In this document: positions 1-12,181 of the stretch, piece after piece
Numbering within the stretch: position 1 is the first letter of the stretch
Layout: the number at the start of each line of letters is the position of its first letter
Source of the DNA: Eurosta solidaginis
Lineage: Eukaryota; Arthropoda; Insecta; Diptera; Tephritidae
Assembly (NCBI RefSeq): GCF_040869045.1
Contig: NC_090319.1
Coordinates: 173,326,645 to 173,390,644 of the forward strand
Length of the DNA: 64,000 nt
Direction: 5' to 3'
The notes under the pieces: model-generated
The model's database searches: none
Seen by the model: the letters and a program-made list of their open reading frames with translations, nothing else
Told to the model about the DNA's origin: nothing
Position numbers and translations under genes: made by a program

Positions 1-197
1 TATATTGGAAAAATTTGAGTGCGCACTATTTTTTCCAGCTTATTGATAGTGTTGCTTTTTTCGACTATGTCTAAAAAAAATTATTGCAGCCCTTTCATTT
101 TTTCACTACCACTCAGCTGAATAAAAAAAGTTTCTATGCTCCGCTCAAATGAGTGGAAAAACAACCTGAAACTGAAAATATTTTCAGTACCAGGGGC

Positions 198-408
198 CCG
201 TATCGTGTTATACGATCACGTATCGAAAAGCAATTTCGCCCAAACGATAAATCAGAAACTCTCAAAAGATTCGTAAAAATGATAAGTTATGGATCTTATG
301 AGTACCGGCAGCCACCATTTCACATATTTCCCTAATCCGACTACTCATTTCAGCGCTATGGCGATTTGCAAAATTGAGTGCGATCACGTATCGTATAACA
401 CGATACGG
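198..408. repeat. MITE-like inverted repeat in a hyd intron
   Basis: Nineteen bases at 198-216 (CCGTATCGTGTTATACGAT) recur as a perfect reverse complement at 390-408, and weaker similarity continues inward and outward. The 211-bp unit holds no coding sequence. It lies in the intron upstream of the 652 exon of hyd. No clear TSD could be fixed, so the superfamily is open. Bases 1-197 and 409-651 show only AT-rich intron sequence. Confidence 0.5.
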
Positions 409-651
409 TCCTAGCTTTTAAATTTTAGGGAGACATTTTGTAGCTTAATTATCATTTTAGCTGAGTGAGGCTGATAATTCTTGCATTACCAATCAACTCA
501 GAGTGAAGGCTGTTACAATAATGCACTACCCTCAACTCTGGTGCCATATATATAAAATAGTCATAAATATATATAATACTCGCAATATAGGAATATTAAA
601 TATATGAAAATATTTATATTGCATTTTGAGAAATTTATATTTATCCACTAG

Positions 652-1168
652 GCGCTAAGACATGGAGTATTTGATGTATTGCCGGATAATTGTATGAACA
701 ACTTGACTTCCGAGGACTTGCGATTGTTATTAAACGGCGTTGGCGAAATAAATGTATCTACATTGATATCATACACAACATTTAATGATGAGTCCAGCGA
801 AGGTTCTGATAAACTATTGAAGTTCAAAAAGTGGTTTTGGAGCATAGTTGAAAAAATGGATACATCGGAGCGCCAAGATTTGGTAAATAATAAATTTCAA
901 ATAAATTTTGCAAAAAATTTTCCTTTTATCTGCCTTATTTTCTTTATGTCTTAAGGTTTATTTTTGGACGGGATCACCAGCGTTACCAGCGTCAGAAGAA
1001 GGGTTTCAACCGTTGCCATCAGTTACAATAAGACCAGCTGACGACTTGCACCTACCTACAGCAAATACGTGTATATCCCGGTTGTATATACCATTATATT
1101 CAAGTAAAGCGATTTTGCGTTGTAAACTGCTAATGGCTATAAAATCGAAAAACTTTGGTTTTGTATAA
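652..1168 (+). CDS. hyd: 3' end of hyd (UBR5-type HECT E3 ubiquitin ligase), last two exons
   Basis: The C-terminal half of a HECT domain is encoded in two exons. The first (652-882) follows an acceptor ending in ccactag and opens in phase 0 with [12 protein letters not shown] 73-bp intron (883-955, GT...AG) follows. The second exon (956-1168) begins [11 protein letters not shown] and ends [12 protein letters not shown]. The catalytic C-lobe motif [16 protein letters not shown] is present, with the thioester cysteine in TANTC. HECT ligases accept ubiquitin on this cysteine and pass it to substrate; Drosophila Hyd acts in growth control and signalling. The frame is clean, so this is very likely the functional host gene, with the rest lying upstream of the window. 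I recognise the match from knowledge of the Drosophila protein, not from a search. Confidence 0.93.
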
Positions 1169-1223
1169 ATAAAAAGCTTTTTTATCCGCCATGAAATAAA
1201 AGTCTCCAATCTTAGTAAATAAA
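1168..1223 (+). terminator. hyd polyadenylation signal candidates
   Basis: AATAAA occurs at 1168-1173 (sharing its first A with the TAA stop), 1195-1200 and 1218-1223. One or more probably serve as the hyd poly(A) signal; which is used cannot be told from sequence. Confidence 0.5.
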
Positions 1224-1934
1224 GGAAATCTGAGGAGTAGGGCTCTTATTTCAGCATAACCCAGTTTAATTCGGTACGACCTATCCATCAATTTTATCCG
1301 GTTACCTTACTTCATAAAATTATTCGCAACGTTTTCTTCTTTAGGGTACTTAGTATTTAAAATGTTTAATAATCAATATAGAAAATATTTACGCGTTCAC
1401 TTATAGTTTCTGTGAATTTATTGCTCAACAATTCAATGCGTGTTTTTGTATAAATATCACCATTTCCACATTTACCAATGAATAGGAAAGGCAAAAAAAA
1501 AGTTCCATTAATCATTCGATTTATTGCAAATCAAGTAATAGTAAATTGTAATTTAACGGCAAACCTACTTCTACCAGAATACATCTTGTCCGTCAAATTC
1601 GAAAGTTGTGTTCGTAACTTGTTTATTTAGCGCTTTACATTCTGTTTACCATATGCTTCAACCATACCAACTCTTAGCTCAAGAGGACGGCGAGGACTGA
1701 TTGTACAATGGCAAATAAAATGCCTTTCATCGCTACCACTGGTTTTACGATTTCTACTTGTTGTTCCTGTTTTTTTCTTTTTGCATGCTCTGAGGGGAAG
1801 AACCATTTTTTCTTAACGATTCACTTTATCTGCAATTATACTCGTGGAATTGTATTTTTTTCCTTCTAAAATTTATTACCAAATTCTCCAGCTCTTCCGC
1901 GCAGTTTTTAGTTCGAAGTATTTAAGTATACTTT
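1224..1934. other. AT-rich intergenic sequence
   Basis: No convincing ORF, repeat or RNA gene was seen between the hyd 3' end and the SINE. It may hold the remaining hyd 3' UTR. Confidence 0.4.
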
Positions 1935-2296
1935 GGCGGCCGCCCTGGTTTGTGATGGTAGCATGCTCCGCCTACCACACCGAAGCACGCCCCGGGCAAA
2001 GCAACATCAAAATTTTAGAAACAAGTTTTTGCAATTAGAAACAATTTTTTCTAAGCGCGATCACCCTACGGAAGTGTTTAGCAAGCGCTCCGAGTATATT
2101 TCTGTCATGAAAAGCTGCTCAGTGAAAGCACATCTGCTTTGCAGATGCCATTCAGAGTCGACATGAAAGAAGTACGTCCAGCCCCGCCAATTTGTAGGAA
2201 AAATTAAAAAGGAGCACGGCGCAACTTGGAAGAGAAGCTCGGCCTGAAATCTCTTCGGAGGTTATTGTGCCTTACATCTATATTTTTTTATTTATA
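1935..2296 (+). mobile_element. tRNA-derived SINE, copy 1 (B box lost)
   Basis: This copy matches the SINE at 59730-60100 over its whole length in opposite orientation. It starts GGCGGCCGCC, has an A-box-like stretch near 1955-1975 (gatggtagcatgctccgcc), and ends in a T/A-rich tail near 2296. Relative to the other copy it lacks about 12 bases covering the B box (GGTTCAACTCC), so internal pol III transcription should be dead. The TSD could not be defined. Confidence 0.75.
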
Positions 2297-2841
2297 CGAG
2301 TAAGAACGCAATATAGAACGCGACCGTTCGGTTAAACAAAATTTATTCAACTAGACCAATATTACAATATACATAGTACTTATACATAAAAAGAATGAGT
2401 AGGAGCAGAAGGTTACCATGAGTCAACAAACTCTGCCACAACCCAAATGCTATTTCTTAAGAACAAAAAACTATGTACATTAGAGCGGGTCAATTTTTTT
2501 TTCCATCCGGAGTATAGTAAAAACGTAATCAACAGATGATTCTAAGAAAAATTGCTGAAGACACTATAGCTCTAAGTCTGATTTCGAGTCCTCCACTTTT
2601 GCAAAATAGATATTTTGCCATATGAATGTAGGGTTTGGCCAAAAATCTTCATAGTTTCTGATAGAATTATAGGAAAAATATCATATTGGGCTTACTTTAA
2701 AGGTATTTTACGTACACTTCAGAATCTGTATTAATATCTATAGTGTTTTTGAATTTTAGTAGATATAACAGTCTTAAATTAAGAGAAATTAACCTAAAAT
2801 GAACTTTTAACTACTATATTATCATTTTTAACAAATTTCGT
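2297..2841. other. AT-rich intergenic sequence
   Basis: Nothing beyond short chance ORFs and AT-rich sequence is visible. Confidence 0.4.
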
Positions 2842-3299
2842 ATGAAAAATTTTTTTTCTTTACAGCTTTTTGTATTTAAATTTAAAATGGATGAACCAAA
2901 TCTTTCTACATCATCTGAATCCACTTTATCACATATACTTAAACACGATATCATTGCATTTGGTTTATCAAGTGAATTAAATAATCTGAATTTACCGTCT
3001 AGTCGTGACATTTTAAGATTTTATTTTTTTTAAGTTATCATGCTAAAATTCAAAGTAAAATGTTTTCGCATAAAAATTTAACTCCTCGTGTAATTGATAA
3101 ATTGGTTGAAACTTGGAATGAATAGAATATTCAACTAATTGATAGACGTAGTATTCTAAGAAAACTAAATGTTTTAATTGAAAAATATCACGAAAGCATT
3201 ATAGAAAGAAAAAAATTTCAGGAATTTACAGCATTCGTACAATCAACAAACAGAATGCTCATGGGTCATTATTTTACAACTCGTACGGATTTGTAGAAA
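2842..3299 (+). pseudogene. unrecognised ORF relic, possibly transposon-derived
   Basis: A first open stretch (2842-3033) encodes an acidic segment with MDEPNLSTSSEST. A second stretch in another frame (about 3034-3299) reads HKNLTPRVIDKLVETWNE, stop, NIQLIDRRSILRKL, then a lysine/glutamate-rich helix. The second part resembles a helical module seen in several insect DNA-transposon-linked proteins, but I cannot name the family. A frame change and an in-frame TAG show it is broken. An intron between the two parts is also possible. Confidence 0.35.
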
Positions 3300-5574
3300 A
3301 CAAAATTTCACTTTTTTAAAAGACACCAAATTTATTTTTGGGAATCTTTTCGCAATTTAAGTCAACACATATATCAGGATTTCCTCGAAATCAATTTTTT
3401 TTTTCAGAGATTTGCATGTGCTCAGATTCGATGGGTAAGCAAACTTGTCCACATTCAAATTCTATATCTTTGGTTCCACTCGTCGTATCTTATTCATTTT
3501 TGTTTTATTTTGAAGGTAGTAATATTTGCTTTATATCTGCGTTAAAAAAATATTTAACTATAAAAAAATCAAAATAATGAATAAATAATGAATTTTTTAA
3601 ACAATTATTACAAACTGTTTTCCCCACGAATATTTTTGAAAAAATATATATAATATGCGATACACTTTCATCTAAAAAACCCTTTTTATTTTAAGTTGGA
3701 TAATTTTGTGGTTCAAAACATATTAACTCATTTCTGACCTGACCTCGAGCAACTTGCTTACATTTACTTGCAGCAGGTACGTGCTACAATTCTGTGGTCT
3801 CATGCAATAACCGCTTAAGTCGACTTAAGAAGAATTTTAGTTATGAGCGGTATGGTGTTCCCGAATTAAAGCTACACATCTGTGTCCAACCAGTATCCTT
3901 CTAAGTAAAATAATAGAGAAGTTATTAGCAGTTGCATAATCGCCGAACTGGAAACTGTACCAATTTACATTTGCATAAGTAGCTTATGTGTCCTTAAGAA
4001 GAATTGTAAACATTTGTTACGACTATCTCGAGATAAGTGGTTATCGCAAACATATTTTCTTAACACAGCGGCATGTTTTAGTATAAAGTTGAAATAGCTT
4101 AAGTCGTAGTAAGCGATTATTGCAAAACGAAAAAAATGCAAAGTGGAGCGATAACTAGAATTAGGTTTTTATTGTAAATTTATTTTGTCCCGAATAACGG
4201 ACTGTTTAGGCCATCAAGCTAAACCCAAGGATGAGCACGGCCAATGGTAACCCAGCCTAATGTAAACTATCTGTGTTTGCTTCTATCTCTACTTTCGCGC
4301 ACTAACACAAACGGCTACATATGTCTGTGTAGGCGTATGTGTGTGTGTTGGTGCTCGACTTTCCAATTTAAATAACTTTCGTTCAATCACCCCTCAAAAC
4401 CGCTTTCGGCGGAATTGAGGGGTGAACGCGTTTTATAAGAAAGAAGCTCTTTCACTTCTTTTTTGGAAACCTCCGTGACAACTGCAGCCGTCAGCCCTGT
4501 TATAGGTAAGATTTTAATTTTTTTGTATAACTTAGCCTAAATACAGTAAGTGAAATACACATTGTGACATAGCTTTGAAATACAAATTATTAAATTGTTA
4601 AATTCAAGAATTTAATCTGCTGTGTGTTCTTTTCCTTTTTTCTCTTTTTTCAACGAGCGCAAAAAACCCCTTGGGAACTTACTAGAGAGCTATCGAAGCG
4701 GTTTTTTCATGATCCTACTATGCCGGAACTGAATTACGAGCGGCCAACTGGATAACCACAGAAAATCAAAGCTATAACCACAGCAAATCAAAGCTATAAC
4801 CACACAAAAGCGTTTCAAAAGCTAGCCGTTAGCAGCAAAAGCAACCATCGATATCATATCATATCAAAGCGACAAGCACTACACCAGCAAACAAACACGA
4901 GCGGTCAAACAAAAGCACAAAGATACGTGGTTTGAGTTCAATTTTTTTTTGAACAATTAGGAAAATTACACATAGTTTAACTTCCCGGCGTACCAACAGC
5001 GCGATTTTATTAATAAAAACCAATTATACGTATGTGTGGCAATTAAGTTACACAGAGTTACATAAAGTCTTTTCATTTAGTAGTTTGTTTGCGGTAACGC
5101 ATCTATTCGAGGGATATCGCAGCCAGCTGCACAAATTTAGCATAACCCCACTTTTTCACTGTAGTGTGGCAATTTCTTTGCAACAACACCTTAACGCAAT
5201 TTATCGTCACTGCCAATATTTTAGAACCATTGAACACTTAAGTGTAATCCATTGAACCAATTATTTAGGTTCTGACATAAATCAGCGTTACTATCACTAA
5301 ACCAAAGTCACTTACCTTATTTTCTTATATACACAACACTAACACTGCGGTGAGTTGGGTGGCAAGAGTGTTCGCATAAAAGCACAATTAGCTGAAGGAA
5401 TTAAAGAATAATATACACAGAGAAAAATTTGCGTGTTTACCCTATGGTGGCAATCCATTATATTGGGGATATACCCACTAGCAACATCGTCCTATCTTAA
5501 GCTGAACGTGCCTTCGTGAGCTACTGCTATTAACAAGTTAGATCCATTTCACCATTAAGCTCAGTACTGCTGTC
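3300..5574. other. non-coding; probable but unresolved 5' LTR and leader of BEL-1
   Basis: No supported gene. Visible structure: a hairpin at 4389-4425 with arms CACCCCTCAA / TTGAGGGGTG, and a short tandem repeat of about 27 bp near 4750-4810 built on aatcaaagctataaccacag. The BEL-1 5' LTR, primer-binding site and leader should lie here, since gag starts at 5575, but I could not match any part to the 3' side of BEL-1. Confidence 0.35.
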
Positions 5575-6945
5575 ATGTCGAAAGCGATGGAAAATTACAT
5601 CAGGGTGGCTGATGAAGTCATAGAATTTGAAGCTGACTTCAACAACACATCCGAATGCCATACGAAATATATTCTGGCTATCCAGCAAGATGAGTTAAAG
5701 GCAAAATGATAGAAGCAAAAACAGCCCATGATGAAATATTAGCCGGGGATACTCTACAAGAAAAAATATATCAGCTGTTAAGATAAAGCACAAAAGTGCA
5801 TACGCAGTCTGCTTGCGTTGCATGTCAAACATAGCAACGCGGCAGGCCACATTCAACAAACCCGACCCTAAGCCCGAACAACAGCACGAAAGGGATACAA
5901 ATATCCGCCTACCCCCCTGTAACACTGATGTGTTCAAGGGAGATTACTTATCCTGGCCTACATTCAGAGACCTCTTTACAGCCATATATATTTTAAATAG
6001 GCGACTCACCCCGGTAGAAAGATTGTAGTACCACTTGATACAAAAGACCCAGGGTGAGGCTAAAGACATAGTGCAAAAGTGCCCACTCACAAACGAAGGG
6101 TTCGATATAGCGTGGCAAAATCTGGTAGACAGATACGAAAAGAAAAGCATACTAGTGAATACTCAGTTGAAAACATTGTTCAGCTTAGAGGCGGTCGAAA
6201 AGGAAGGCGGCACTTCAATTAAAAAGTTGCAGCGTGACATCAGCAACTGTATCGCATCCTTAAAGACACATCAAATCGATGTGTCAAATTGGGATGCGAT
6301 TATAACTTATTTGTGTTCAACGAAATTACCAAAAAGCACACTAGCCTTGTGGGAGCAAACGGTTGAAAATAAAACAGAAATATCCAAGTGGGAAGACATG
6401 GATAAATTCTTACAGAACCGCTTCCAGACACTTGAGACAGTCTCTGGCATAACTGAGGATAGCTTAGAAACCAAAAACCCGAAAACCCATAATCGTAGAC
6501 AGTCTACTGAAAACTCTCACAGAAAGCTAGGTGCTTTTCAGACGAGTGTAACCAAAGGTGCGTGCAAGATGTGTAAATCCACTGAGCACAAACTGCAGCA
6601 TTGCCAACGGTTCCGTACACTGGCGGTTTCCGACAGAATCACCTTCATCAAAAACAAAAAAGGGTGTATTAACTGCCTATCCTCAGGACATACTGCGTCT
6701 AGGTGCTCAAGCTCCTACAATTGCGCCACCTGCCAGCAAAGACATAATACGCTCCTACATATTCAGGCAACGAACAGCAACCAAAACGCAAACGAAAACC
6801 GCAATAATAACCACCCTGACCCATCAGCCCAAGCGCAACAGAAACGCACCTATTCCAATAATCAAAGCAATGGAAATAACCAAAGCAATGGAACTAACCA
6901 CTTCAAGGCCTGCTTTACAAACACAAGTAAAGAGGTTTTACTAGG
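5575..6945 (+). pseudogene. BEL-1 gag remnant (DUF1759-type plus zinc knuckles)
   Basis: The start is ATG 5575 (MSKAMENYIRVADEVIEFEA), which aligns with the gag starts of BEL-3 and BEL-4. The frame stops at about 5707. The DUF1759-type core is seen from about 5900 (PPCNTDVFKGDYLSWPTF), with an in-frame TAG at 6026-6028. The frame from 6035 carries the rest of the capsid-like domain and three zinc-binding clusters around 6560-6765 (CKMC...C, CINC....H....C, CATC...H....H). The product would have formed the particle shell and bound element RNA. It is dead through at least two stops and a frame break. Confidence 0.85.
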
Positions 6946-8099
6946 TACGGCCGGCATCAATGTATTCTACAACAACACCAACTTCTCCGTCGGGGTCAGA
7001 ATGTACTTTCATAACTGAGAGACTTAAGCGGCGCATAAACTTGCCATCTCAGCGGATGTCTGTACATGTGTCAGGCATCACCAACCAAGTTTCAGCACAA
7101 GTAAAGGAGGCGTGTCATATACAACTGCGATCTCCAATTGATCCGACAAGAAATATCGCCACTACCGCGCTTGTGCTGCCGCAACTAACTGGCAATCTAC
7201 CAGCATGCAAGGTGGATGCCATGGCCATGCAGGCCTTCCCAAACTTAGTATTAGCTGACAAACGTTTTTTTGTCAATTAGCAAGTCGACCTGATATTAGG
7301 AGGCGACATTTATGCACAGGTGATGTTAGGGGGAATAAAGAAAGACGTGTTAGGAACACTGCTAGCCCAAGAGACGGTGTTCGGCTGGATATTGTCCGGC
7401 AAAACCGAAACAATCTCACCCAGCGAGAAATATGTGTCCTTTGTCATAGGAATTCCCCAAGGACAAGGCATATAATAATGATGACAGGTATTGTGAAGAA
7501 TTGTATAAGAACACAACGATTAGAAATTATGAGGGTAAATATATTGTATCCTTGCCTTTCAAACAGGAATTTCCAAAATATAAACAATTAGATCCCTCAT
7601 TAAAAATTGCGTGTTCACAATTTTTCCGAATGGAAACGCGTTTAGCTACATAAAGGCCCACCATTACAGTCAGAATACAATAGGGTCTTAGCAGAGTATG
7701 AAGCATTGGGGCACATGTCCCGGGTACCAACACACATCCCCGCTGAAGACTGTGATACCTATTTTTTACCACATCATGCCGTCAAAAAAGAAGAAAGTAC
7801 AACAACCAAAGTAAGAGTGGTGTTCAATGCGTCATCATCAACTGCAAACGGAGTCAGCCTCAACGACATCCTCCATCCGGGGCCAGTTCTACAGAATGAC
7901 TTAACCATTCTCATATTAAGGTGGCGTTTCTTCAAATATGTCTTTAACAGCGGCATAAAAAAAGTGTACAGACAAATTCTGTTGCACGCTGATCACACTA
8001 AGTATCAACGTATTGTATTCCGAACAGAAAGCACGCAACCCATACAACTATATGAGTTGAAAACGGTCACCTTCGGAGTTAACTGTGCCCTGTACCTTG
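6946..8099 (+). pseudogene. BEL-1 protease and RT N-terminal remnant
   Basis: The protease reads ...NFSV directly into GSECTFITERLKRRINLP near 6990. The residues that carry the catalytic Asp in related copies (ALIDSGSE in BEL-2) are lost by a short deletion that also shifts frame. An in-frame TAG at about 7278 interrupts FFVN / QVDLILGGDIY. The RT N-terminal half follows at 7706-8099 with LPHHAV, VRVVFNASS and TVTFGVNCA. It ends abruptly where Transib inserts. A functional enzyme is impossible. Confidence 0.85.
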
Positions 8100-8137
8100 C
8101 ACAGTGGCGCCTTTTGAGTTTTTTCTTGCAAAAATCA
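8100..8137 (+). repeat. Transib left terminal repeat, RSS-like
   Basis: Heptamer CACAGTG at 8100-8106, a 22-bp spacer, then CAAAAATCA at 8129-8137. This has the layout of a V(D)J recombination signal (CACAGTG, 12/23 spacer, ACAAAAACC nonamer), as known for Transib ends. Confidence 0.75.
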
Positions 8138-8996
8138 TAACTTCTGAACCACTGAAGATATTTTAAAAATTTAAAATGCAAATGAAAGCTAATTATTTGA
8201 AGTTTTTGGGAAAGCTCAGAATGTCATAGATACAGGGTACTTCAAAAAGAAATCGAAATAGAAAAATGCAAAAACAAAATGTTTTTAGTAAAAAATAAAA
8301 AAAATAAAATGAGATTTGTCTTATAATGACGTATTTAAGCATTAAATAAGATAAACTAATGATTTTGATAAGATAGCGTGGCACTGCTCACTTATGATAA
8401 AAAGTTGTATCTAAGTAGTCACGTAATCAACAACTACCAAAATCGATAGACCTATTGTTTCTTTTAAATGGCAATACTCTTATAAAACTCAAATGTCCTT
8501 TTCTGGTGCCACAATAACAAGGTGCTTCAAAATTCATCGTAAAATTTTACATGTGTTTTTTTTAATTTACAAGCCAAATATGTATTTTATTAAAAACTAA
8601 AAGTTATTGAAAGTGGTTCAATGAAATTTTATTTGAGCTAAAGATTGAACAGCCAACGAATTTTGGAAAAGGAGTGGCACTGCCCATTTATGCTAAAAAG
8701 TTTGATCTTAGTAACCGCTTTACCAATTTGTACCAAACTCGATAGACGTATTGATTTCTACAAAAATTTAATACTCGTTTGAAGGCGAAATGCCTAGGCT
8801 TTAAAATAAATTTGATAAACTTTAGAGACATGCAATAACGAAAAGTATATATTTATAAATTACTAAATTAATTGATTTTTTTTTTTTTGAACTAAAAAAT
8901 TAACTTGTACATAGATATCTTATTTTTCAGTAAAGTAACAAAATTGATTAGTAAATCTCTTTTTCATTGTTGTTATAAGAAGTGGGAAACTTATTT

Positions 8997-10483
8997 TATC
9001 TTAACATAGTCATCGTCACTGGAACCATTTCTGAGCTACACGCATCTGTAAGATATTTCTGTGTTCTTACATACCTCATAGATGATACGACTGGATCAGA
9101 AGAGATAGCTAACATGTTGAAAAGGTCTTCGTTTTGCCTAACTCGTGATACTTTGCAGGTGTTCATACATCTATATCTTTTGTAGTGCTTGTTCTTAGAT
9201 TCTTGAGCTTCTTCAGCAAATCTCCTAATGGTAAGGACTGCTACTCTATTAAATCTTTTCCATGTGCTAAAATTTTATGTACCGTTGATGTGAGTTTCTT
9301 CTCAGGTTACTTTTGATGCAGCAACTCTGTAGTTTTAGATGCATATTCTCCAAATTTGGGTCCATTAACTGGTTCATGGCAGTTTAAAATATTTTAAATT
9401 ACTCCCAATCTTTTCACAATATCCCTATTAACTCCTGTTATGCGAGCAGTCACTTCATCGTTTTCAAAAAATCTTTTTGAGGGGTTACCATCATTTGTAT
9501 TTCCGTATCCATACTTTGGACAGTCAAATCTAAGGCCAATCTCTTTATAGAATGCATCCTGAATTATTATTTTTCTCCTGTTTTGTTTCTCCTTACATGT
9601 TGTATTGTCGTCGAAAACTTCTCCTTGTTGTGGTAGTGTATAAGCCAGCTTCAAAACAAATTCCATACATCTTATCCTAGCATGCAAAGGAGATATTCCA
9701 TACTCATAATTTAGTTCGTCAGTTATTGAATCATCAAGATTTTCAAGACTCCTCGTATTTAAATAATATCGGGCCGCACAATATAATTAATATTCTGAAG
9801 CTTCATCTTTTAGTCGTAATGGAACAATAGAGGCCATAAACATACTACTATCTGTAATTGTTTCATCGTCTACATTTATTCTTTGTTTATATGCGCTTTG
9901 TCCTGATGATCCGTCACAGCCCCACTTAGTTATCAATGCTAGCTCCTATGACAGTGATTTCAACTTTTCTTCAGTAAAACCTTGAAGGAGTCATGTAGAC
10001 GTATGATCCATTAGGTTTTGTAGCTCAATTTCAGCTGATAATTCGGTTATTTTGGGACTTAGAGGAACTGCTTCTTTCTTGGCTTGAGTAATTTTTTTGT
10101 ATCCAGGTAAAATATCGGCATTACGTTGCAATAATTACTTACGCAATATAATACATTTTTTCTTCGTTAAACTGATATCTATAAACAGCGCCAAAGCTTC
10201 TTCGGGAATGTATTTCCTAGGTAGCGCATTTGGTGGTGTGGGAAAACTGTTTTTGATCCTCGTCAGTCGCACTGGACTTGCTACCGCAACTGCTTCTGTT
10301 ATATGAGACTTCACGTTTTCTTCGTCTGGCCATAGCTTTTGTGGTATCATACAGCTTCCTTTTCCTTGTGTATGTAGAACACTCTTCTATGGGTTTTGTT
10401 GGTCTCCCTCTAGTTGGATTGGTTGACGTGCTAGGCGTTTCTTCGTCCAAAAAAGTTTTGTCAGCTAGCCACTTTTCATGCAT
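8997..10483 (-). pseudogene. Transib transposase remnant (RAG1-core related)
   Basis: Reading down the minus strand: an N-terminal basic region (10483-10217, with GRPTKPIEE), then WGCDGSSGQSAYKQ near 9935-9895 and SSMFMASIVPLRL, then RIRCMEFVLKLAY with GYGNTNDGNPSKRFFEN (9687-9394), then STVHKILAHG, EEAQESKNKHYKRYR and RVRQNEDLFNMLAISSDP (about 9290-9090). The last motif block holds the region of the final catalytic Glu in the Transib/RAG1 DDE nuclease. Stops and frameshifts between blocks make it inactive. Family assignment rests on these motifs from memory plus the RSS-like ends, which agree. Confidence 0.85.
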
Positions 10484-11430
10484 AGACGTCCTTCCATTTT
10501 CTTTCTATCATAATGTATTGTAAACCAATTTTTTCTTCTAGGCCTTCCTTTTCTTTAATGCTTGTTTCACTCCTAATTCTCTCATGTAGCCTCAACGAAG
10601 TCCCGTCTTGACTTTGTAGATTTAAACACCGCAAATAGTTTCGAGTTTTCTAGATACATATTAGAATTGGCTTCGAGTGTATCTGACTAAATATTAATCT
10701 GTGAACTATATTTAAAAATGCTATTCACTTTATGTAAGTAAACAGAATACTTAGTTCCTTAATCTCCAAAAGACGAATGATAATGTGCATTGTATGATGG
10801 ATAGCTTTATATACCTACTCAAATTATTAAAATTAATTTCAGGTATACAATTCGTAACTAAAAAAATTTATGTTGTTAACAAGTTCCAATAACAAAAACG
10901 ACCTTACGGCCGTACTGAATTATATATACCTGCTCAGGCGCGTATTTATGCCCAAGATTGTTTAACTTTATTTGATGTAAAACGTGAAGTTGTAGCTGGA
11001 CGCAAGTAGACTTTATGAATTTAAGTAACTGAATATTTCACAAATAACTGCTGTTAATTTGACGGAGCACATATTTTAACATTTTTTTTTTTTTTCATCA
11101 AAGTTTTAAAAGGCCCTAAAAATAGGCATTTCGAAAAACAGGTATATCCGCCAACTTTAAAAAAAAATACAATTTTTTTTTTGTTTCAATCCTAAATTAA
11201 ATTATCTTTAATTGCTATACAAGAAAACGACAACCGGCAGCCTTATTTACTCACAAAACCATTTTAAATACAACGAAAAAGAAGAAAAATTTTTCCCAAT
11301 GTTGAAAATTGGTCAACTTTGGGCGGCTCTACCTGGTAAACTATGTGAAAAAACAGTTGTATATTCTTGATCCCTGGAAAATTCTCTATTAGAAACATGT
11401 ATTAGATTTAGCGAACGCTTATGATTTTTT

Positions 11431-11469
11431 TGATTTTTGCCATGCCTTAACGGCAGAGGCGTCACTGTG
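11431..11469 (-). repeat. Transib right terminal repeat, RSS-like
   Basis: Read on the minus strand: CACAGTG (11469-11463), a 23-bp spacer (11462-11440), then CAAAAATCA (11439-11431). It mirrors the left end. Confidence 0.75.
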
Positions 11470-12181
11470 CGACGTGGAGCTCAGCCACCCTATAGCATCA
11501 GATATACTACGAAATGCAATGTACGTTGACGACGTGCTGACAGCAGGCCACACTATTACCGACACCATTAAAGCAAGGGATCAAATAACGGCAGCCCTGG
11601 GAGCAGCAGGATTCTCGCTTAGAAAATGGACTGCCAACTCGAACAAACTACTTAAAGGCCTACCAAAGGCTCACCTCCTAAACGAAGATTTCCTAGACTT
11701 CGAGTACACCAGTATGGTTAAAGCACTTGGCATTAGGTGGAACGCCCACTCAGATATCTTTTACTTCAAAATGAAACCCATAGAGAAACAGTCTAGCTTT
11801 ACTAAACGGAAAATTCTGTCGGCCATAGCAAAATTATTTGACCCCTTAGGGTGGCTGGCATCATTCGTGGTTACCGCCAAAATGTTGATGCAAGGCATCT
11901 GGTTAGAGGGAACAGGGTGGGATGAAACCGTGTCGCCAGTCTCGCTGGATCGGTAGCAAAGTTTCATCGAAAGTTATAAGCACATAGAAAATATTCAGAT
12001 CCCACGCTGGGTACACTTCTCACCAACATCCACAGTGGAGATCCACGGATTCTGTGACGCGACAGAAAAAGCATACGCAGCCACCGTTTACCTAGGCGTC
12101 AATATTAATGAACAAATATTTGTAAGCCTGCTATTAGCCAAATCAAGAGTTACGCCCGTAAAAACTATCTCCTTATCAAGG
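11470..12181 (+). pseudogene. BEL-1 RT C-terminal half and start of RNase H
   Basis: The RT resumes with ILRNAMYVDDVLTAGH (YVDD catalytic motif near 11515-11535), then the thumb/connection region to WLEGTGWDE. A TAG at 11954-11956 replaces an expected Trp. After it come IPRWVHFSPTSTVEIHGFCDATEKAYAA, with the first RNase H Asp in GFCDA, and KTISLSR, where the sequence jumps to the integrase C-terminus. Internal deletion and stop make it non-functional. Confidence 0.85.

Larger units (their letters stand above)
8100..11469 (-). mobile_element. Transib DNA transposon inserted in BEL-1
   Basis: The 3,370-bp unit starts and ends with the inverted heptamer CACAGTG. A transposase remnant on the minus strand carries Transib/RAG1-type motifs. 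It interrupts the BEL-1 RT between TVTFGVNCA(L)YLA and DVELSHPIASDILR. About nine RT codons (by comparison with the BEL-2 pol) are missing at the site, and no 5-bp TSD is seen (ccttg left, cgacg right), so target bases were lost at or after insertion. Length agrees with Transib elements of about 3 kb. Confidence 0.85.

Noticed and set aside
8100..11469. hAT element (from the CAGTGGCG-like end)
   Set aside because: No 8-bp TSD. The transposase motifs (WGCDGSSG, TNDGN, EEAQESKNK) and RSS-like ends point to Transib.
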